Source of the DNA: Agrypnia vestita
Taxonomy: Eukaryota; Arthropoda; Insecta; Trichoptera; Phryganeidae
Reading direction: 5' to 3'
Assembly (NCBI GenBank): GCA_016648135.1
Contig: JADDOH010008058.1
Span: 1 to 64,000, forward strand
Length of the DNA: 64,000 nucleotides
Below, in pieces: positions 11,936 through 23,320 of the stretch. The stretch's first letter is position 1, and each line of letters starts with the position of its first letter. The notes beneath the pieces are model-generated. The model saw only the letters and a list, made by a program, of their open reading frames with translations, ran no database searches and was not told the origin of the DNA. The position numbers and the translations under genes are program-made.

Positions 11936-14000
11936 ACAAGTTTGAGTGAGCCTGTTTCCAAAAGTCGGATCGCGAATTCAAAAAAGTTATTGTTAAAATT
12001 GTTTATTAATAGTTTTATAACTTAGAAATACTAGAAATCAAAAAATGTCTGAACGTTAAAGCTAATATAATTAATAACCAGACAAATTTTATGAATGGCC
12101 CGTTACTTGGCATATTTCCCATTTCGGCGTCCACTTCTCAGTTACCCCCACCAACTTCACCCCGTTCAAAAATTGATTTTTTGCTAGAATAAGTAATGGA
12201 TAGTTAGTTTGCGTCCGCCCTGATGGAAGATACAGTGGTATCGAAACCGGTAGACGTAGAGTTACTAGTTATGTGGTTAATACAATGTTGTTTAATCAAT
12301 TAAAATTAATAATTATGTCCAACCACGAAGTTAACGCTATAAACATCAAAAAAGGAAATTATTTAAATTGATAATATATTCTATCCTCTGGAAAAAGATG
12401 ACCAACGACTATTTATTTCATTTATTGATTTTCGCGTCGAATTGCGGCTTTTCATTAAAAATATATTTAGATACTGTAACCAAATTGGAACAGATGCTCG
12501 ATTAATTAAAATTTATTAGTTGTATAAAGTGATTTATATTTCCAAAACAACAAACAGAACAATGAAATGCGGCGCAAAGTTCAAATGGTCTACACACATT
12601 ATAATTAGGAAGCCCGATCTCGGGATTAGTATTTAAAATGCCGAAATTTTCGGGATTAACATTTTCAAATAATTTCGGAATACCAACGTTATAGATTGTT
12701 AATAAAAATAAAATGGCTTCGCATTCAAATTAATATTTGTCAACCTGGCTTTAGTATTTGCGTTATCTTTTGGTCAAAGATTCATTACACCATACTTACT
12801 TAAATATAAATGGTCTATATAAATCGTATTAGATTTTTTTAAATAAATGTAATGTGTAAAATTAGTAAAAAAAACAAGCATTTTCTAGTCATCAAAATCA
12901 TCTGTTGAAAATCCAGGATTTACTTTAGGATTCAATAATAATTATAATAACATGAAATCGAAAGTAAAGTAATCTCGACCTTACATTTATTTGTACTGAG
13001 ATTCGCTGTCAGCGAGGTTACATTTGAAAATATGATTCTTTAAACATGATCATGTTCTACTGGGGCGGTAGTATAATTTCCCTAGGGGCATTAATTTATC
13101 CAATACTTATGTAAGTACATTTGGACGAGGATATTTTGTATCATGGAAGGTAGGTAATTTAGATATTTTATGTTACTCGTATTCTACTATGGGAATACAT
13201 AAGAGACTAACGTCTCGCCTTACGCTGTGTCGCAAAACGACAATGTCGATTTCGGTTCAACAACGGAAACTACACGACTCCATCCCTAAAGGCAAGTATG
13301 AGACTATTATCTCTCGTCTCATGGGTTTGTCGGTAAAAGTCGGTTTTATTCTGCGAACAAAAAATATATAGTACACAAAGTTTTGATAAGTTTTTGTCTA
13401 TAAAAATTGAGTAAACTTATTAACAATCTTTATTATAAATATACATTTTAATGACGTTAAATAAATAACACATTGTTTTCTTTAATTGAAGTGAATGTAG
13501 GTAAAGCAGAAACTGTACCTACAGTCGTAGAAAAAATACCGAATTTTCAATATGCTTTACTTGGTCAATCTGTATAAAATATAACACAGAGAATGCCTCA
13601 ACACGCTGAGCATAATTTCTTATGTTAATGTAGATTACGCCAGTATCGAGAACGAAATTTTATCCGTAGACACATACCTACCTTAAGAGTAATACGGTAT
13701 AAAAATCAAAATCCGACAACAATAACATTCATCATTCCATTACTAATGCGTATGCACTTTTGATTTGTAATATGTAGAAGATAAATGTACGATTGTCGGT
13801 GAAGAATGGGGCCACGTTCCATAGAAACAGAAAAGTTGACTACCTCAAATAGAATTAATTATTCTTATCGTGTACGTACATGCTCTAGATTAAATACGTC
13901 ATTTTACAACAAACCAAGGCTTCTTCTAGGTTAAATTAAACAACCCGATTAAGGATAAAGATAGCAAATATTATGGCACACATGTTATAGACACAGTGTG
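11936..14000. other. Anonymous AT-rich DNA
   Basis: No coding region is supported. At 12613-12665 CCCGATCTCGGGATTAG and TTTTCGGGATTAAC recall the ends of the hAT-like MITE at 21608, but no boundary or target duplication can be drawn. Confidence 0.35.
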
Positions 14001-14105
14001 AATTCTGATAATGTATACATTAACTTTAGATAATGCATACATTAAATCATAATTATGCATACATATACTAGTTAAAATATACATTATCGTAATTTAACAC
14101 GGAGA
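14000..14105. repeat. Small imperfect inverted repeat
   Basis: GATAATGTATACATTAACT near 14010 is the approximate inverse of AGTTAAAATATACATTATC near 14070, with TAATGCATACATTAA between. It may be a decayed palindromic MITE, or chance in TA-rich sequence. Confidence 0.3.
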
Positions 14106-14261
14106 TTTTGATCTCTGGTCTCGGAGACTGGCGACAAAGTCTCGAAGCAAATCTCTCCCGATTACACACACCCACACTAGGAAATGTATTGTGAAAAATA
14201 GTATTTTCGTATTTTTAGCAACTATTCGATTTAAATAAATTCATATAGACGAACATATACA

Positions 14262-14720
14262 TAAATTTGCGCCATCTGGTAACGTCAGTGATGGACATTA
14301 ACACATACAGAATTACGCATTTTTTTTCTTTTTATACCTAATTATATCATATCTCAAAATAATTTGCGCCATATGATAGCGTTAGTGGCGGACATTGTTG
14401 CATTGATTATTGTGTATTTTGATAATGATAATAATAATTAAAAACAATAAAGTACCATATTCCGCACAAAATATCGAATCTCATTTTATGAATTACGAAA
14501 CATCACTTTTAATTATTTATTTATGATAAATATTACCCTAATTATATTATATACCTCAAAATTAATTGCGCCAGATGACACCGTTAGTGATGGACACTGT
14601 TGCATTGAGAGTTGTGTATTTTGATAATAATTACAAACAATAGAGTACCATATATCGTGTAAAATGTCGAGTCTCATTTTTATTAGGAAACATCGCGTTT
14701 AATTAATTTATGATAAGCAT
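14262..14720 (+). repeat. 200-bp tandem repeat, two units plus a partial
   Basis: TTGCGCCA-(T)GA/GGTAxCGT(T/C)AGTGxxGGACA occurs at 14266, 14363 and 14565. The second and third are followed by the same sequence (TTGCATTGA, TGTGTATTTTGATAAT, AGTACCATAT, GAATCTCATTTT). Full units step by about 200 bp; the first is truncated to about 97 bp. Confidence 0.75.
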
Positions 14721-17285
14721 TACACCCGAAAAGTTCAACCACCGAAGATATCATCGATAATCGAGTGCCCCGGGAAAGCGGCGCCACGGATTACGTGTAC
14801 CTACATACGCGGGTCGGGGGCCGCCGGAAGTGCTACGACAAAATTAAACAATTTGAACTCGGCAGTCTATGATTGGAGCGTACTTAGGCTTTGTTCCGCC
14901 AAGTCTGGGGGTGGAAAAACCCGAGGGTGGGAAATCATATCGATCGGGGCATTAGCAGCACGCACGGGGAGGCGCGACCGGCCAGACACATCATTCATTG
15001 ACCGAGCACATTGTTTTAAAATAAAACACTAGTGCATACCTACCTCAAGTTGTCACTATTTTCAGCTATTTAAAGAAATTAAAACGGTCGAGAAATGAAA
15101 TGAAAGAAATTGTAACTAATCGTACAGATACCGCATTCTAGCAAATGATCGAGGAGTATGTTAGAGAGGTTTTGAACCAAGAACCTCATGTGGTTAAATA
15201 CAAATTAAATTGTATAAATTATATTAACTATTATTTTAGGGCTAATTATTCGAATTTGAACGTTTCTTAAAAACTATCAGAAATCAACGCCGATTACTTA
15301 TTGTTAGGCCCTGCAGGCAACTGAAAATAAAAAAACAGAAAAAAGGGTGTCCCAAGTGAAAAAAAATAAAGTAAACCAAAATATGCTTCAAATTAAACAT
15401 TTATAAGTTTCGTTGGTAATAGCAATCAGGCCGAGGCAGCGATAAATCCTATTTTGCAATGTTCAATACCTGTATAACTTATTATCAAACAATGGAAAGT
15501 GGTCTACCAGTGGGGCTTTATTATATTATACATACTCAACCAATTAACGCGGACAAATAATACGTACACATCAAATTGTGCAGCCAAAAAACAAAAAGAC
15601 GCCAAGTGACTCCAACACTGCATCAGCGGAATTTCATGAAACTACGTGTTAGTGAAGATTCCTGTAGAAAAACTGCACCAATAAATTCTAGAAGCAGATT
15701 TGAATATTTTAATTTATATTTATAGATTATTGTGAATTTCTCTTCAATATAATATCACTGTAATATCGGAACAATTATCATTGTAATCTGAATATTACTG
15801 AATTTGAAACGTTTTTATTAAACTTGTTAGATGCGAAGATTCATTTAAAGACCAAGGTTATCCTCAGAAATCAAATAATAATTATGCTAAAATTTTTGTA
15901 AACATTCGCAAAAGTGAATGTCACCACGAGATCTGATCGTACTCACTTTCCTGGCCCAGCGCCACAGGTAGGTACTGGGTGTGTGGCGACGGTAATGATG
16001 GGCAGCTACACCCAGAAGTCTAGACATAGACTCGCATGCTAGGGCAATTTCCAAGGGAGTATATGAAAAATGCTTATCAAGAAAATAAATTCAGAGCCAA
16101 AGCACGAGACCGCGAATATTGGAAAAAATACATTTATTGGAATCAGCTGGCATCAAAATCCAAGAACTTATTTTGAGTAGGTAGGTCAAGATTTAATCTA
16201 TTGTGGGTATTGGCAGACTTCCAGCCCATATTAATTTAGGACATAATCGGAATTGTAAAATAAAGACTGCGATCTAATAAATAAAATGAAAAATAAACCA
16301 CAAATGTAGCATTAAGATTATATCGATGCCGAAAAACAATTTTGCTCTAAACGCCAAAAACCCCGCTATACACAATAGACTCGATTATTCTGGGCGGTAG
16401 AAAAAAACATGAAGCGGATTAGAGAAAACGGATAATCTCCGCAAAAAACTGAAAATAATTACAAGCACTTCTTCAAGTGAAAATACAATATTGTATAAAA
16501 TAGAAAAATAACTAAAACACTAAATCAAAATTCTTGGAAGTGAATTTTAAACTCCGCAGCTGCTTTGAAGTTTTTCGAATCGTAGTCGAAATCTCCTGCT
16601 AATTTCAATTGTTGGAAAAAATACTTCGCTTTTGCCGCACATAGGTAGGTACATACTTTAAATCAGAGCGTTCATTTGTTGCGCGATAACATTGATGCAA
16701 AATTTACACACAATTTATTTGTGTATACACTTTTGTTTTGTGTATACACAATATACACACAATCTAAAATACAACATATTTATGTATACACAATATACAC
16801 ATAATCTAAATTATTAAAATGGTAAAAAAAATACACATAATTGCACGAAGTTATAGACACAGGTTAAAAATATAATATTGGGCCTATAAAATAAGAGAAT
16901 AAACAATAAGATGCGTACTTACATCAAAAATTAGACTTGCGGCGCGCTCTCCCGCTTGACAAATTTTATTGGGGTACCCGCTGAACAAACACATTCAATG
17001 CAGAAAAGTATCCTACGCTGAACAAATAAACAATAAAATGAGGAAGAAACGCTGAGCCCGACTCAAAGCGGGTCACACCACCCTGAGGCATCGAAATACA
17101 TTTTTTTAAATACAAATACAATTATTGCACGTATAACATTCGATTATCATTATTTACTGCATATATTTTTCATTTACAAATTATTTTTATATTTCAATAT
17201 GGCGGAGTTATGTGCTGTCCCGCAAAGATCCTTTTCTCCGTAACGCGCGCAGCTTGGTGGAGATAAACAAGTCGTCAAGGTTGGA
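14721..17285. other. Anonymous DNA, no gene recognised
   Basis: A GC-rich patch occurs at 14760-14980 and the remainder is AT-rich. A short duplication of TATACACAATATACAC-AATCTAAA is present at 16735 and 16790. No reading frame is convincing. Confidence 0.4.
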
Positions 17286-17679
17286 GTAAAATGAAAAAGT
17301 TAATTATTTTTTTATTCGATGATGTTTTGGCTATATTATGGAGCGTATAGAAATTTTTTTTTGCAATTGAGAGCAGCTTGAAAATAAATTATTTTTTTCC
17401 TATAAAAATCGAAGTTAAAAACTCACAATACGCAAACAATACAAGTTGTTTATTTAAATTTTGACACTTATTAAACTAGATAAAGGTATTATTACCAGCG
17501 CAGTACCGTTTAATCAGCCTGAATTTTACGTTATATTATAATAAGACACCTTGTGATGAAAATTGTCTAGAATTGTGTAAAACGAATACAAAACCTCAAA
17601 ATTCGAATTGAATAATGTTTTATCTCTTCATTACATGCACCCAAATTGAACGAATATATTTTATTGTATCATTGATGTA

Positions 17680-18128
17680 AAATGTTATATATGGTCAGTC
17701 CTGCTGTACGGAGTGGAATCGTGGACCCTCAAAGTGAGTAGCATGAACCGGCTGGAGGCGTTCGAAATGTGGATACATCGGAGAATGCTCCGGATACCCT
17801 GGACGGATATGGTCAGCAATACAAGAGTTCTTCAAAGAGCTAGAGTGAATAGAGAGTTGCTGACAAATATCAAAATCCGAAAGGTATCGTATTTGGGTCA
17901 TGTGCTCAGAGGAGAAAAATATGAATTGCTCCACCTGATTCTTATGGGCAAGATAGAGGGTCGTAGAGGTGTTGGAAGGAGACAAATTTCCTGGCTCCGC
18001 AATATACGCGACTGGACGGGCATAAGAAGTGTTGGAGAGCTGTTTCGTGCTGCCCAGGACAGGGATGCTTTCTCTCGGGTGATAGTCAACGTTGGGGGGA
18101 CCTGACATGACACCAAAAGAAGAAGAAG
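17680..18128 (+). mobile_element. 5'-truncated LINE inserted with a 9-bp target duplication
   Basis: ATTGATGTA directly precedes the element (17671-17679) and directly follows it (18129-18137). The 3' end is GAAGAAGAA-rich, as in several arthropod non-LTR families. The body holds only the extreme C-terminal coding region of the reverse transcriptase protein, so the copy is a typical 5'-truncated, dead-on-arrival insertion. Confidence 0.85.
17682..18105 (+). pseudogene. LINE reverse transcriptase C-terminal fragment
   Basis: The open frame encodes LLYGVESWTL, then EMWIHRRML, ISYLGHV-like VSYLGHVLR, MGKIEGRRGVGRRQISWLRNI and a closing RD...FSRV. This order is characteristic of the region after the RT domain in non-LTR endonuclease-reverse transcriptases of insects. 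The catalytic FADD box and the endonuclease are absent. The ATG at 17713 is internal to the ancestral frame, and the reading continues upstream to the truncation point at 17680. The frame is uninterrupted, so the insertion may be fairly young. It is not expected to be functional. Confidence 0.85.
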
Positions 18129-18841
18129 ATTGATGTAGTAATTGATAATCATTGATGTAGTAACAAGTTGTTTAATCAAATTGTTAGATTGATAATGCCC
18201 TCAAAGGGCGCTTTTTATCAACAAAAAAATCGTAAGCTACATTGTAGATAATATTATAAGATGTGTGCAAAACTTGAACAAAATCGGCGTCACACTTTTT
18301 GAAATATCATCTCACCTACCACACGAACTTCAAATTGCTATAACTCATCTAATTCTTTAGATGTTTTAACGAGCGATATTCTAATTATTATTAGAACTTC
18401 AAGTTGTCGGGAAAAGAAAAAGATTTTTTGAAAATGTCGAGGTGATACTCCTTACTTAAAATACTTGATACTTATGATGTTTATACTTACTTAATACTGT
18501 GTTGACACCCCACAGGTGATGCCATTCTTAATGTTCTAGATCATACCATGAGTAATTATTAATGAATTACGGGCTAAGAAGACAGATGCACACGTTGCAA
18601 TAAGAAACAGAACTATACATATAATGAATAATAATCGAATGAAGTAATTATGACTATGGAACGTGCTTGGATTTGTCGATTGTTTTGATGACAGGCTCGT
18701 AAAATCTTCCATATTGTCATGATCAAAATGCAGTATGTAAATGTTGTGTCAGAGGTTGCGTTACGGTGGAATTAGCTAAGCTTAGAGCGATTCCAAATGC
18801 AAATAGAAGTATAAAATAATTAAAGTAAATAAGCTCTTAAT

Positions 18842-19105
18842 TGTAGCCTGTTGGCGTGGAGGTCATGACGCTCACCTAGTGACCTGGTGGTCGGTAGTTC
18901 GACCCTTCCAGGACGCTAGCAAATTAGCAACTATTTTCATACCACAGGCACTTAGTTTGAAAATAGTGCGTATTTGATATGGCACGTATTCCGTGTGTAT
19001 ATCTCTATTTAAATAAAGATTAATACGTACTAGTTTGTTACAAATTTCAGCAGCAGCAGTATCGAAATATGGAGTCAAAAATGTATAAAAAATAAAATAA
19101 ATAAA
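18842..19105 (+). mobile_element. tRNA-derived SINE
   Basis: The 5' part has an A-box-like TGGCGTGGAGG and, about 45 bases on, a B-box GGTAGTTCGACCC, spaced as in an internal RNA polymerase III promoter. An unrelated body follows, ending in an A-rich AAAAAATAAAATAAATAAAT tail near 19100. About 265 bp in all. No target duplication was identified. Confidence 0.65.
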
Positions 19106-19154
19106 TCAATTTAGTATACTTAAAGAATAGTAACATTAATTTAAAATATTAAAG

Positions 19155-19195
19155 GGAATAGCAAAATGGTAGAGCGCTCGCATAGCAGGTGAAAT
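19155..19195 (+). mobile_element. tRNA-Ala-like 5' fragment
   Basis: AATGGTAGAGCGCTCGCATAGCA is very close to the D-arm and anticodon arm of arthropod tRNA-Ala. The T-arm is not recognisable, so this is a SINE head fragment or tRNA pseudogene and not a functional tRNA. Confidence 0.5.
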
Positions 19196-19244
19196 ACGCA
19201 AACAGGGGATATGTACACGGTGCCTCTAAAACTGACTAAATATT

Positions 19245-19320
19245 ACGCCATTTTCCGCAGGGGTAGGCAAAGAGGATAGAACGCCACATCATTTTATTCC
19301 GGCACACCAATTTTGAACCG
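19245..19320 (-). mobile_element. LINE 3'-end fragment (same family as 32255)
   Basis: On the minus strand ATGTGGCGTTCTATCCTC, TTGCCTACCCCTGCGG and a short tail match the 3' untranslated region at 32690-32740. It is directly followed by the hAT-like insertion at 19349. Confidence 0.65.
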
Positions 19321-19348
19321 GCTAAATAATCGAATTATATGTTAAAAT

Positions 19349-19935
19349 TAATGATGCAACGAATATGAATACGAATATTAGTATTCGTCGAATATCATCA
19401 CGAATATTAAAAACAAACTATTTATAACTGAACGCAAAGCAAATTACGGTTTGGCTGTGCACCGCGTATCCGAACACATCTACGCACTCTATTATCGGGG
19501 ATTCCCCTCAAGTTGTCAATTGTTACTTGTTTCACAGCATAACATGAGTTCTTTCATATAGTTTCGTTTGGTTATTAATAGGTGCTCATTTCATGTAGTT
19601 TTTGTTTTGTAATACGTATTGTTCGTTTTATTTTATTTCCGTTGTGTGTAAAACTGTCAACTCTTATAAAATAATAATTTAAAATAAAATCTAATAACAC
19701 GACACGTGAAAAAAGGGATATTTATTTTCGACCGCTGGCAATGTACAAACGGATAAAAGAAATGTTGTGCTTTTGAACAAAAATTTGCGGGTGGTAAATT
19801 TTAATTATTAAATCTCTTAGTTAAAAAAGAACGGTGGTGTATTATTTATTACCTTGTTGAATTATTCGTATTCGCCGAATTGTAGGCTTGATATTCCTAT
19901 TCGTATTTGTGAAAGTAGTATTCGTTGAATCACTA
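19349..19935 (+). mobile_element. hAT-like non-autonomous element with perfect 8-bp target duplication
   Basis: GTTAAAAT is present on both sides (19341-19348 and 19936-19943). The terminal inverted repeats are TAATGATGCAACGAATA on the left and, read inward, TAGTGATTCAACGAATA on the right. Both the 8-bp duplication and the TAGTGATGCAACGAATA-type end fit the hAT superfamily. Subterminal ATTCGTATTCG motifs occur in both orientations, as expected for transposase binding sites. The 587-bp interior has no transposase frame. Confidence 0.85.
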
Positions 19936-20065
19936 GTTAAAATCTCTTCCAGCACTAGGCGAAAGATTTAGATGGATTTTATACGTAAAAGAAAGTGGCA
20001 CAAGTCTCCTGGGCGGAAGAGTAATAAGAATATCAACATAATCAATTCGAGTTAGTCATGTTTCG

Positions 20066-20400
20066 ATGAATCATTCACAAGAGACATCCGCACAAACAAT
20101 AACAAATTTAATATTTTTCCGATATAAAAATAGTTTGATTTTCCGACATGGCTTATCTGTAAAATTACCGACTGTGGAGAACAGTCAGCTAACTATCCGG
20201 TCGCTATCTGTCACTAGGCTCGCAGTCCTTATCAGGGCAGCACATGGGCCGAGGAGATACGAAGCGGACGCGGCCCGAAGCACCATTCAACCGCTGAGCA
20301 CCGCGAGGCTGACTTTGCGCGATTCAGATTTTCACCAGAAGATGGCGTTAAGAGCATCTTTATTGGAAAACTGTAATGTGTTTTACGTTGCATAATACTG
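20066..20400 (+). other. Unassigned open frame in GC-richer DNA
   Basis: A 109-codon frame (20066-20395) overlaps a minus-strand frame of 89 codons. The GC-rich part (20180-20340) lacks stops in several frames, which weakens the case for coding. I recognise neither product. Confidence 0.2.
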
Positions 20401-20565
20401 CTTAATCTAATATCTCTACCTGGGTGCAGATAAAAAAAATAAGAACGTGTGGAATGTGGGGTCACCTCATTTAAAAAATCCAATAAATATATATTTCGCA
20501 TTTTAAGAACGAAGATAAATATTTTTTAAGAGGCAACCTATTAATTTAGCGTAAAATTATAAATA

Positions 20566-20880
20566 ATAAGTCGTAAACCGTGCCTCGCAGCTAGTAGCAA
20601 AAACTTCACGGATCTTCCTCGTTTACTTTAATATCATTTACACTTTGGGTGAAATGTCAACGGTTAAAGGGATAACCGACATCAATGTTTGCATTTACTT
20701 TCTGTAAAACATTGGGCTATCACTGCAGTAATTTATATGATACACAAAAAAAAATTATTCCCCTCAATACATGTCCAATAAAATGACAAAAGCCTAACAA
20801 TTTTTTTTTCACATTTCTGCATGGCTTAATAATTTTATTTGACTTGTATCAAAGCAAATTAATTTTCAAAAATCAAAATA
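20566..20880 (+). mobile_element. Family A MITE, diverged copy
   Basis: Shared family blocks: GCTAGTAGCAAAAACTTC, ACTTTGGGTGAAATGTC, TTTGCATTT, GGGCTATCACTGCAGTAA and, inverted later, ATTTTATTTGACTTGTAT. The two halves are inverted relative to each other, as in the complete palindromes at 27598 and 41414. Confidence 0.6.
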
Positions 20881-21325
20881 AGTTACTTTTTTGATACTAC
20901 GACGTTTTTAAAGAGGTAAGGTTAATATTACGGTCGTTGTACATATGTATGTGTTAAATGGTAGTTTAGGACACAATGTACACAGAAAACCGACACACAC
21001 TAATAGGTATTTACATAAAATCTCGCACCACCACCCAGCGCCATTGAGGTCGGTCCCCACATCTTTAGTAAAACGGGCGAACAGAATTCGCAACAAAGAA
21101 AATATTGTTTCGTAAAAGAAAATAGTACAAGACACACTCATGGCTAAAAGATAATAAAAAAGATCCAGTAATGTGATGTCCCAAGGAACAAAGCACACTT
21201 ACCTTACATCAGAGGTCTTACTGACATAACTAGCCGGCTGTTGCTGAAATTAAACATAAAAACAATTTTCAGCCCCCATAGCTCCATCTCACGTATGTTA
21301 GGTAGTGTAAAGGACAGCACATCTT

Positions 21326-22251
21326 TTGAGTCTCCAGGTGTATACATGCGATTGTGGAGCATTCTACATAGGACAAACCAAACGCAATATCACTACACGT
21401 TTGAGGGAACACATTGAGGCAATTAAAAATAATAACTTTAATAAATCGGTAATCTGCGAACATTTATCCAAATGCAATCTCAGTCATTTCATCACATTTG
21501 ACGAGACAAAAATCTTATCAACAGAACCGCGCCATATACCTAGATTAGTGAGGGAGTCCATTGAAATATACAAACGTCCTAATTTCAATAGAGACGACAG
21601 TTACAAATAGGGAATGCAATCCCGATCCCGCGAGATCTCGAGGCATTTTACGAGATCAATCCCGAACCGAAAAATCGGACGAGATTATCGGAATTGATCG
21701 GCAGTTTTTATGTTTTTAATTGTATATGTCTATAGAGCTTTTAGTAAGTTTGTACTTAAAACTTATGTTCATGTAACATTCAAATATTGAAAATAGCTTT
21801 GAATAATATTTGCTGCATTTTATCAACCTAACATAGTAATAAAAACCACTAGATACTAGTTAGTAGTTTTTACTCTTCTACATTGACTAATTGATGTTTG
21901 GAAAAAAGCCTACAAAAACTTTAATGCAATGATAAATAATGAACATTTTATTAAAATTGCGGATATACAAATGCAAGGCATTGTCGTTAATTGCTATTCA
22001 GCTCTAAAACAAAAAACACAAAAGTATTTGGGATCCCGATAGGGCAATTCCGGCTCGGGATTGCATTCCCTAGTTTCAAACTATCAAGTATTTGGCGCCC
22101 TGTTCTCACGACTTTAATTCCACCTTTAAGAGACGTCGCAGAAAAGCCCGAAGATGTAATTAGTACATATTGCACACTGGCGACTTCTATCGTAGAAGAA
22201 ATGAACACTCCACAACAAAGCGCATATAATTTACGACCTCGGAAGAAATAA
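21326..22251 (+). pseudogene. Penelope-like GIY-YIG endonuclease, interrupted
   Basis: The first exon-like part (21326-21607) has VYTCDC, FYIGQTKR (the YIG motif) and a downstream basic TRLREH, then CEH and SH residues that with the earlier Cys pair suit the Penelope CCHH arrangement. It stops two bases into the MITE. Coding resumes in the same frame at 22079 with SSIWRP and ends with an NLRPRKK-like basic tail at 22251. Just upstream (21306-21340) the expected KD...PGVY sequence is in another frame, which shows a small deletion near 21340. The element family cleaves target DNA with this nuclease before reverse transcription. This copy is dead. Confidence 0.85.
21608..22072 (+). mobile_element. 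hAT-like MITE inserted in the Penelope-like gene
   Basis: The ends are inverted: TAGGGAATGCAATCCCGA on the left and TCGGGATTGCATTCCCTA on the right. An 8-bp target duplication, GTTACAAA (21600-21607) and GTTTCAAA (22073-22080), flanks it with one mismatch. Length is 465 bp and there is no transposase frame. Removing the element plus one duplication (473 bp) brings the endonuclease frame back into register. Confidence 0.9.
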
Positions 22252-22289
22252 TCAGTTCGGCCTCCACCCCCGCGGTGATAGAACGCTCT

Positions 22290-22335
22290 CCTGATGACGC
22301 TGGACAAGACTTCAGCGAAACGTCGAGATTTGCCT
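22290..22335 (+). other. Hammerhead-like motif at Penelope 3' end
   Basis: CTGATGA is followed after one base by GCTG, a loop, CAGC and then GAAACGTC. Hammerhead ribozymes have been described in Penelope-like elements. Here one extra base lies between the core CTGATGA and stem II, and stem III would be nearly absent, so activity is doubtful. Confidence 0.45.
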
Positions 22336-22409
22336 CTCACTGAAATATACAGTTCATATAAAATATTCGTTTTATTTAACATATAACTACGTGTTACAGA
22401 AAATAGACA

Positions 22410-22560
22410 GAATTTAAAAAAATGCAAACTTTTATGTTACTTATCTCTTTAACCGTCGACATTTCACCCAAGTGTAAAAATATTTTCAATTCAAAATCGA
22501 ATGAGGAAGACTGCCTCCGAAGTTTTGCTACTAGCTACGAGACACCCTGTATAATACCAT
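22410..22560 (-). mobile_element. Family A MITE half copy
   Basis: On the minus strand it begins TACAGGGTGTCTCGTAGCTA and continues with AAAACTTC, ACTTGGGTGAAATGTCGAC and TTTGCATTTTTT. Only one arm is present. Confidence 0.65.
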
Positions 22561-22679
22561 CCCCGCAAAGAAATGTTGTTCTAGATAAAGAGACAGTGAA
22601 TATCTTTTACATGATTATAGTAAGCAAACTACCATAAATTACTAAAGTGTAAGAGAATATTTATTAGGTACCTACTCAC

Positions 22680-22806
22680 TGCGTAGCAGGTCGTAATTAA
22701 ATATGGGGAAAAAATAAGAAATAGAGTAAAAATCTCCCCGGCGGAGAATCGAAGCCAAGTCTTTCGCGTGATAGGCGGAGAAGCTGACCTCTGCACTACC
22801 GACGGA
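22680..22806 (-). mobile_element. tRNA-derived SINE head
   Basis: On the minus strand GTCGGTAGTGCAGAGGTCAG serves as an A-box region and TTGGCTTCGATTCTCC as a B-box, about 45 bases apart. A T-rich body follows. The anticodon arm does not fold cleanly, so this is not a functional tRNA. Confidence 0.55.
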
Positions 22807-22911
22807 TAAAATGATATATTAAGCTCTTTATTAAATAGATTATTAATTAAATTAAGCTTCCTACAAAGTTCACTATTTTTTCAAATAATATTCAAATATA
22901 TTACATAAAAA

Positions 22912-23320
22912 AGTAACCCATAAAAATCAAGTTTTTTATTATACTCCCTTTCTCATTTACTAGTGGAAACTGGTTTGGCGCTTAACCTACGCGTTGGGCT
23001 TCGGTCAAGCAACGCTACGAAAGGGAGTAATAAAAAATTTCCAAAAATCCAAAATTATACTATAATCAGGTTCCGTGACTACCAGACGCGTTGAAATATT
23101 TTCATACAACTTAGTAAGTTGTATGAAAAAAATCATTAAAAATTTGAAAAATCCAAAAATGTATTATTATTTTAAAGAAAATTTGATAGATCTTCTTGAT
23201 CGTCGCCACGAGTCTGCTTGCAAAGTTTCAGCTTAATTGGATCACGGGAAAAGGGTTTAAAATCGATCCAAAGTTTTTTCGTCATGCAAGCAGATGCCAC
23301 AAGTAATATAAAAGGAGTAA
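22912..23320 (+). repeat. Dispersed repeat X, copy 2
   Basis: It starts ACCCATAAAAATCAAG and holds ACTCCCTTTCTCATTTA, CAAAATTATACTATAAT, TCGTCGCCACGAGTCTGC and GGATCACGGGAAAAGGGTT. A perfect 13-bp-arm hairpin with one-base loop is inside at 23101-23127. An early AAAGGGAGTAATAAAAA block near 23018 suggests an internal rearrangement or a second X end. Confidence 0.7.

Larger units (their letters stand above)
17290..18470 (+). repeat. Dispersed repeat Y, copy 2, split by a LINE
   Basis: The part before the LINE (17345-17455) resembles 10105-10200. The part after it (18225-18470) carries AAGATGTGTGCAAAA, CACACGAACTTCAAATTG and AAAATGTCGAGGTG, as at 40370-40610. The LINE at 17680-18128 therefore landed within an older Y copy. 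Confidence 0.55.
21300..22383 (+). mobile_element. Penelope-like element, 3' part, split by a MITE
   Basis: The segment holds the GIY-YIG endonuclease end of a Penelope-like retroelement and a short 3' region with a CTGATGA...GAAAC motif. The reverse transcriptase domain is missing, so the copy is 5'-truncated. A hAT-like MITE interrupts it at 21608-22072. Confidence 0.8.
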
